Assembly: GCA_023453795.1 (NCBI GenBank)
Contig: JAEXSP010000045.1
Coordinates: 95,794-159,793, forward strand
Direction: 5' to 3'
Length of the DNA stretch: 64,000 nucleotides
From: Bacillota bacterium
GTDB lineage: Bacteria > Bacillota > Clostridia > Acetivibrionales > JAEXSP01
Shown: piece after piece, positions 59,885-64,000 of the stretch
Layout: the number at the start of each line of letters is the position of its first letter
How positions within the stretch are numbered: position 1 is the first letter of the stretch
Made by a program: the position numbers and the translations under genes
The notes under the pieces: generated by a model
Told to the model about the DNA's origin: nothing
Seen by the model: the letters and a program-made list of their open reading frames with translations, nothing else
The model's database searches: none

Positions 59885-61861
59885 ATGTATGAGACAGGCA
59901 CCGTCAATTCTGCTAAAATAAGCAGAATCTTCGATAAAGTTAAGCTTCCCATTATTTTGTTAAAAAAAGTAAAAAAACTATATAAAAATCTTCCTATAAA
60001 ACAAAAACTACTTCTTATTTTAAATATCCAGGTAATATTGCCATTAATTTTTATCGGCTTGATGAGTTATATGATTTCAGAGCACATTATCGAAAAAAAA
60101 TCAATCGAATACACTCAGGACATCCTGCAGGTAATGGAGCTGAGGCTTAAGGATTATGTGAACAGTCTGACTGAAGAATCACAGAACCTTCTTTATGAGA
60201 ATCAGATTTATAGTGCTCTGATTAACAATGAGAGTATAAAAAAGGACTCTAAACAAGAATTTGCAGTAAGAAGTGATATAACAAACATACTTAAAAAAAG
60301 AGTAATTAAGTCGGGAAATGAAATAAAGTACATATGCATAATGCCTAACAACCGCCAAATTACAAGCAGTGACCTTCCCAAAAACAGCATGGATAATACA
60401 AGTGACTTGTTCAAAAGCAGTACAGGATATTATTATTCCGAAGACAACAGCAACAGAGCAAGTATTTGGGATATCATACCTTCCTATAACCAAATCCTTG
60501 CTAAAGCTAGACAAGCTAAGGGTAAAATAATCTGGTATTTTGATATTAAAAATAAAAAAGTAAATAACATATTCCTTGCCAGAACCATGTATAACATTGA
60601 CAATTTCGAGCAGGAAATCGGGCTGATGATAATAATGGTCAAAAAGGAATTCGTTGAATCAATATACAGCGACCTTGAAACAGAAGGAATGCAGAATATT
60701 GCCGTAATGACTCCTGAAAATACACAGATCGTCAGCAGGAATCCGAATAATGAATATTTGAATGACAGAAGTCTTATGGCGGCAATTAAAGGACAGCGCG
60801 GCTATTTGATAGATAACCGGCAGGATACTCTTGTATCCTTTATAAAAATGAAAGATCCCGGGTGGGGAATAATAGCATACATTCCATTGAAAGTGCTCTA
60901 TAAAGATATTAAAGTTTTGAGGCAGTGGATAATCTTATTAAGTCTTCTTTCGGTAATAATTCTTTCTTTACTTAGCATTTTTATGGCTGTCGATATAGTT
61001 AAGCCAATAAATAGGCTGGTAAAAGCAATGGAAAAGATTCAGAAAGGTGAAAGCGGTGCATACATAGAGATCGATAGAAAGGATGAGCTTGGCTACTTGC
61101 ATAAGACCTTTAACAAGATGGTTAAGGAAATGAATCATCTTGTCAATTGGATATACAGGGAGCAAATTACCAGAAAAGAGGCTGAGATAAAAGCCCTTCA
61201 GTCACAGATTAATCCTCATTTCCTTTTTAATACGCTTGAGTCAATAAACTGGATGGCCCAATTGAATAATGTCCCTGAGATAAGTGACACGGTATCTGAT
61301 CTTTCGTCACTGATGGAAGTAAACATGGGAAAAGGCAATAAGCTTATACCCCTGGAAGAGGAATTTGCGTATGCAGATAAATATATTTCTTTACTTAAGA
61401 GACGATTTGAGGATAGAATAGATATGGTAAAAAATGTTCAGCCTGAGACGCTGAAAATAGAAATACCAAGACTGTTGATTCAACCTCTTATTGAAAATGC
61501 CGTTTACCACGGAGTAGAAAGGAGCAGGGATAAAGGAATAATCAACCTGAATACCAGAATTGAGGATGAGAGCATTGTCATTGAAGTCATTGATAATGGT
61601 GTAGGAATAAAAGAGGAAGAACTTGAGGAGCTGAATAAAAAACTGTCTATAGATAACGACACCTATTTCAAAAATTCTTCAACGCAAAAGAGTAAAAGCA
61701 TTGGTATTGAGAATGTCAACAGAAGAATCAAGCTTTTTTACGGAGAGCAGTACGGATTAAAAATAGAGAGCCAATTCGGGAAATACACAAAGGTTATTGT
61801 TGCAATTCCTCTAAGAAGCGAATTACAGGAGGGCTATTATGTTCAAAGTGTTGATAATTGA
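59885..61861 (+). CDS. sensor histidine kinase (YesM-like)
   Basis: Membrane kinase of 658 residues. Membrane segments at about 41-65 and 346-370 enclose a Cache-like extracellular domain of about 280 residues. HAMP (VDIVKPINRLVKAMEKIQKGE) leads to the His_kinase domain with H445 in QINPHFLFNTLES and HATPase motifs (LIENAVYHGV, DNGVGI, SIGIENVNRR). AGAGGATG precedes the ATG. It is encoded 15 bp after the binding protein and overlaps the regulator by 23 bp. Confidence 0.92.
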   Translation: MYETGTVNSAKISRIFDKVKLPIILLKKVKKLYKNLPIKQKLLLILNIQVILPLIFIGLMSYMISEHIIEKKSIEYTQDILQVMELRLKDYVNSLTEESQNLLYENQIYSALINNESIKKDSKQEFAVRSDITNILKKRVIKSGNEIKYICIMPNNRQITSSDLPKNSMDNTSDLFKSSTGYYYSEDNSNRASIWDIIPSYNQILAKARQAKGKIIWYFDIKNKKVNNIFLARTMYNIDNFEQEIGLMIIMVKKEFVESIYSDLETEGMQNIAVMTPENTQIVSRNPNNEYLNDRSLMAAIKGQRGYLIDNRQDTLVSFIKMKDPGWGIIAYIPLKVLYKDIKVLRQWIILLSLLSVIILSLLSIFMAVDIVKPINRLVKAMEKIQKGESGAYIEIDRKDELGYLHKTFNKMVKEMNHLVNWIYREQITRKEAEIKALQSQINPHFLFNTLESINWMAQLNNVPEISDTVSDLSSLMEVNMGKGNKLIPLEEEFAYADKYISLLKRRFEDRIDMVKNVQPETLKIEIPRLLIQPLIENAVYHGVERSRDKGIINLNTRIEDESIVIEVIDNGVGIKEEELEELNKKLSIDNDTYFKNSSTQKSKSIGIENVNRRIKLFYGEQYGLKIESQFGKYTKVIVAIPLRSELQEGYYVQSVDN

Positions 61862-63464
61862 TGATGAACCAATCATAAGAAAAGGCTTGCGAAATATAAT
61901 AAACTGGCGTAATTATGATTGCGAAGTCTGCGGGGAGGCTTCAGACGGTCATGACGGTACCGAGCTTGTCAATAAGTTCCTTCCAGACATCATCATTACT
62001 GACATAAGAATGCCGGAAGTAGATGGACTTGCTATGATCAGGCGTATTCGAGACAAAGTTCCCGAATGTAAGATAATCATCCTCACAGGCTACAGAGACT
62101 TTGAATATGTTCAGGAAGCAATAAAGCTGGGGGCCTTTGACTTTATTCTTAAGCCCTCAAAGGTGGGTGAACTGACGACTGTTATCGGACGAGCTGTAAA
62201 AGAGCTAAAGGCCTATGAACAGCGGCTTGAGGAGATGTCGAAGCTTAAATCGCATTTTGAACAGAACATTCCAATCCTTAAAGAAAAGCTTTTTTATGAC
62301 ATCATATATGGCATCAATACAAATGAACAGGAAATACAGGACAAGATGAGTATGCTCAATCTGAAGATAGATGATTTCCTGCTAATAGTTGCTGAGAGCA
62401 GTATTGATGATAATGATGAGGATACGAGCCAGTATGACAAGCATTTGTTTCAATATGGGATAATTAATACCTTTGAAGAGACATTTTCGGAAAGGTTTGA
62501 AGTTTCCAGCATATCCCTCAATTCGAAACAAGTAGCGTTTATTATGCAGAAACTCATACCTGAAGAAAAAACGATAGAAACAATTAACGACAAATGTGTA
62601 CATATACTTGAGATAATAAAGAACTGTTTTGATACTTCAATAACCATTTCCATAAGTAGTGAAGGAAAAAATGTACTGGAGCTTCCTTCGAAATTAAAAG
62701 AATGCCTGGAGGCTTTGCAATACAAATTCTATGTAGAGAACAGTCCTGTAATATTCTATAATGACCTGGGAAACTTCTATAAATATGAGGACTATTCACT
62801 ACTTGAAAAATATCAGAAATCACTGATAGATTTTATTAAGTCAGGGAATGAGGCTGCAGTCAGAAGTAAGCTTCACGATATTTCCAAGTATATCAGCGGA
62901 CTTAATAAAGTTGATAAGGAATATTTCAAGAATTTCTATTGGAATACAATATCCTCAATAAACAGCATAAGGATATCTGTCATGGCTGCAGATAGTGAAA
63001 CCAATGCTGAAAGGGGTGATATAAGCAACCTTTACAAGCTTATAGAAGAATGCGAAAACATTAAGGATTTAAATGATATCCTTGAAGAGGTCTCTGCAAA
63101 GGTTACTTCGCGTGTGAATAATTATAATAAGAAGAGTATCAAGCTGGGCCTACAGAAAGCAATAGACTTTATACAGGAACATTATAACGAGCAAATAACA
63201 CTTAATGAGGTAGCTCAGAGCATCTATGTAAGCTCGTATTACATAAGCAGGTTGTTTAAAAAGGAATTGGGGAAAAATTTTGTAGACTACCTTAACGAAA
63301 TAAGAATAAATAAATCCAAGGAATTGCTTAAAGACATCAGGTATAAGACATATGAAATAGCAGAAATGGTTGGTATCCCGGATGCACATTACTTCTCAAA
63401 GCTGTTTAAAAAGTATGAGGGGGTTACGCCGACGGAATACCGTGATTCTAAAAAGCAGTCTTAG
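61839..63464 (+). CDS. AraC-type response regulator (YesN-like)
   Basis: Response regulator of 541 residues. The receiver domain has the acidic pair D8-D9, phospho-acceptor D55 in ITDIRMP and K in ILKP; a long middle domain follows; the C-terminal AraC domain contains ITLNEVAQSIYVSSYYISRLF and DAHYFSKLFKKYEGVTPTEYR. AGGAGGG lies 6 nt before the ATG. The likely target is the ABC permease operon beginning 307 bp downstream. Confidence 0.93.
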   Translation: MFKVLIIDDEPIIRKGLRNIINWRNYDCEVCGEASDGHDGTELVNKFLPDIIITDIRMPEVDGLAMIRRIRDKVPECKIIILTGYRDFEYVQEAIKLGAFDFILKPSKVGELTTVIGRAVKELKAYEQRLEEMSKLKSHFEQNIPILKEKLFYDIIYGINTNEQEIQDKMSMLNLKIDDFLLIVAESSIDDNDEDTSQYDKHLFQYGIINTFEETFSERFEVSSISLNSKQVAFIMQKLIPEEKTIETINDKCVHILEIIKNCFDTSITISISSEGKNVLELPSKLKECLEALQYKFYVENSPVIFYNDLGNFYKYEDYSLLEKYQKSLIDFIKSGNEAAVRSKLHDISKYISGLNKVDKEYFKNFYWNTISSINSIRISVMAADSETNAERGDISNLYKLIEECENIKDLNDILEEVSAKVTSRVNNYNKKSIKLGLQKAIDFIQEHYNEQITLNEVAQSIYVSSYYISRLFKKELGKNFVDYLNEIRINKSKELLKDIRYKTYEIAEMVGIPDAHYFSKLFKKYEGVTPTEYRDSKKQS

Positions 63465-63771
63465 TATTACATATACACAAAGAATATGCTGATTATTGTT
63501 CTTAATTTATAACAAAATTTAGGTAAATGGGCATGCGGGAATGTCTTGTAAGGCAGATTATATCAGGCATGGACAAGAAGGTGTAAAATATTGTTGTAAT
63601 ATTTTGCAGTTGTAAATATGCAATATATTGCACCATAAGACAACGTGCTCCATTTAATGATAAGTCTAAAATTTATACAATTAAACTACAGATGAAATTG
63701 TTCATAATTTGTTCAAAATTTAATTTTAAGTTTTTTTATATTAATTTTATACAACAAAAGGATGGTGGAGA
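63465..63771 (+). promoter_or_regulatory. control region of the LplB-like permease operon, with dyads
   Basis: No gene in 307 bp. It has AAAATATT/AATATTTT (63585-63592 and 63598-63605, 5-nt loop) and the perfect 14-bp palindrome TGCAATATATTGCA (63619-63632). Either may be a binding site for the regulator encoded just upstream. A short open frame from 63692 overlaps the permease start in another frame and is not coding. Confidence 0.4.
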
Positions 63772-64000
63772 ATGGAGAATACTCGGATTGTTAACAATTA
63801 TCAAGTTGCTCCAAAAAGAACAAGTAATATCGGATTCTTCAAGTATGTTTTTAAAAACTGGGTTTTATTTGTTATGATGCTGCCGATGCTGCTGGCTATG
63901 TTTTTTAACAATTATTTGCCTATGGCAGGATCGTTACTGGCTTTTAAAGATTACAAAGCATATTCGAACAGTTTTATACACAACTACATAGTCAGTAAAT
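63772..64000 (+). CDS. ABC sugar transporter permease, LplB-like, 3'-truncated by window
   Basis: The frame from ATG 63772 stays open to the window end (76 residues visible). After a charged start, a first membrane segment (WVLFVMMLPMLLAMFFNNYL) and GSLLAFKDYKAY match the N terminus of LplB/YtcP-type permeases, where an FKDY motif follows the first helix. AAAGGATG lies 7 nt upstream. With the binding protein, kinase and regulator before it, it begins an oligosaccharide importer. Confidence 0.82.
   Translation, partial: MENTRIVNNYQVAPKRTSNIGFFKYVFKNWVLFVMMLPMLLAMFFNNYLPMAGSLLAFKDYKAYSNSFIHNYIVSK

Noticed and set aside
63692..63877. 61-residue plus-strand frame near the window end
   Set aside because: It overlaps the better-supported permease start in another frame, lacks a ribosome site and encodes no recognisable sequence.

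Overview
The window is a low-GC, densely packed bacterial chromosome segment. It has AGGAGG-type ribosome sites, many GTG/TTG starts, a gerK-type spore germination operon, LexA boxes of the Gram-positive type, a ClpE-like chaperone and several YesM/YesN-like two-component systems. Together these point to an endospore-forming Clostridia member, probably of the plant-polysaccharide-degrading Ruminiclostridium type (the genus is an inference). I see no rRNA, tRNA, CRISPR array, prophage or insertion sequence.

Region 1 (1-12.8 kb): end of a glycolytic block and housekeeping genes. gpmI (cut by the window edge) and eno are separated by an inverted histidine kinase/response regulator pair. secG, an HD-domain protein, an AraC regulator, a repeat-containing lipoprotein, rnr and a DUF523 protein follow. 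Region 2 (12.9-28.5 kb): a sugar sensing, uptake, taxis and catabolism block. It holds a sensory substrate-binding lipoprotein with its own kinase and AraC-type regulator, a YtfQRT-YjfF-like ABC importer with two permeases, a chemoreceptor, and an isomerase, FGGY kinase and L-ribulose-5-phosphate 4-epimerase. This looks like a pentose (L-arabinose or arabinofuranose) pathway. Region 3 (28.6-30.4 kb): an Lsa/CplR-like ABC-F ribosome-protection gene on the minus strand. Its leader holds a promoter, a six-codon upstream ORF and mutually exclusive terminator/antiterminator segments. This is the most striking regulatory system in the window.

Region 4 (30.4-42.5 kb): gerKA-gerKB-gerKC, a curved-DNA-like array of 20-bp units, an Xre regulator/membrane protein pair, a nitroreductase, a TipA-like MerR regulator with its 19-bp-spacer promoter, a class IV aminotransferase, CheX, a promoter-to-terminator segment that looks like a structured non-coding RNA, a split chromate transporter, and small proteins including two too short for ordinary ORF calling (a DUF1540 protein and a Cys-containing 56-aa protein). 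Region 5 (42.5-53.7 kb): uvrB and uvrA, each with a LexA box overlapping the promoter -35, flank a TPP-riboswitch-controlled thiamine operon (thiD, thiM, thiE, a HAD phosphatase, an MTH1187-type protein and a ThiXYZ-like precursor importer). Region 6 (53.9-64 kb): a DUF47/Pit phosphate transporter pair, clpE, and a second sugar-binding lipoprotein-kinase-regulator trio leading into an LplB-like ABC permease that runs off the window.
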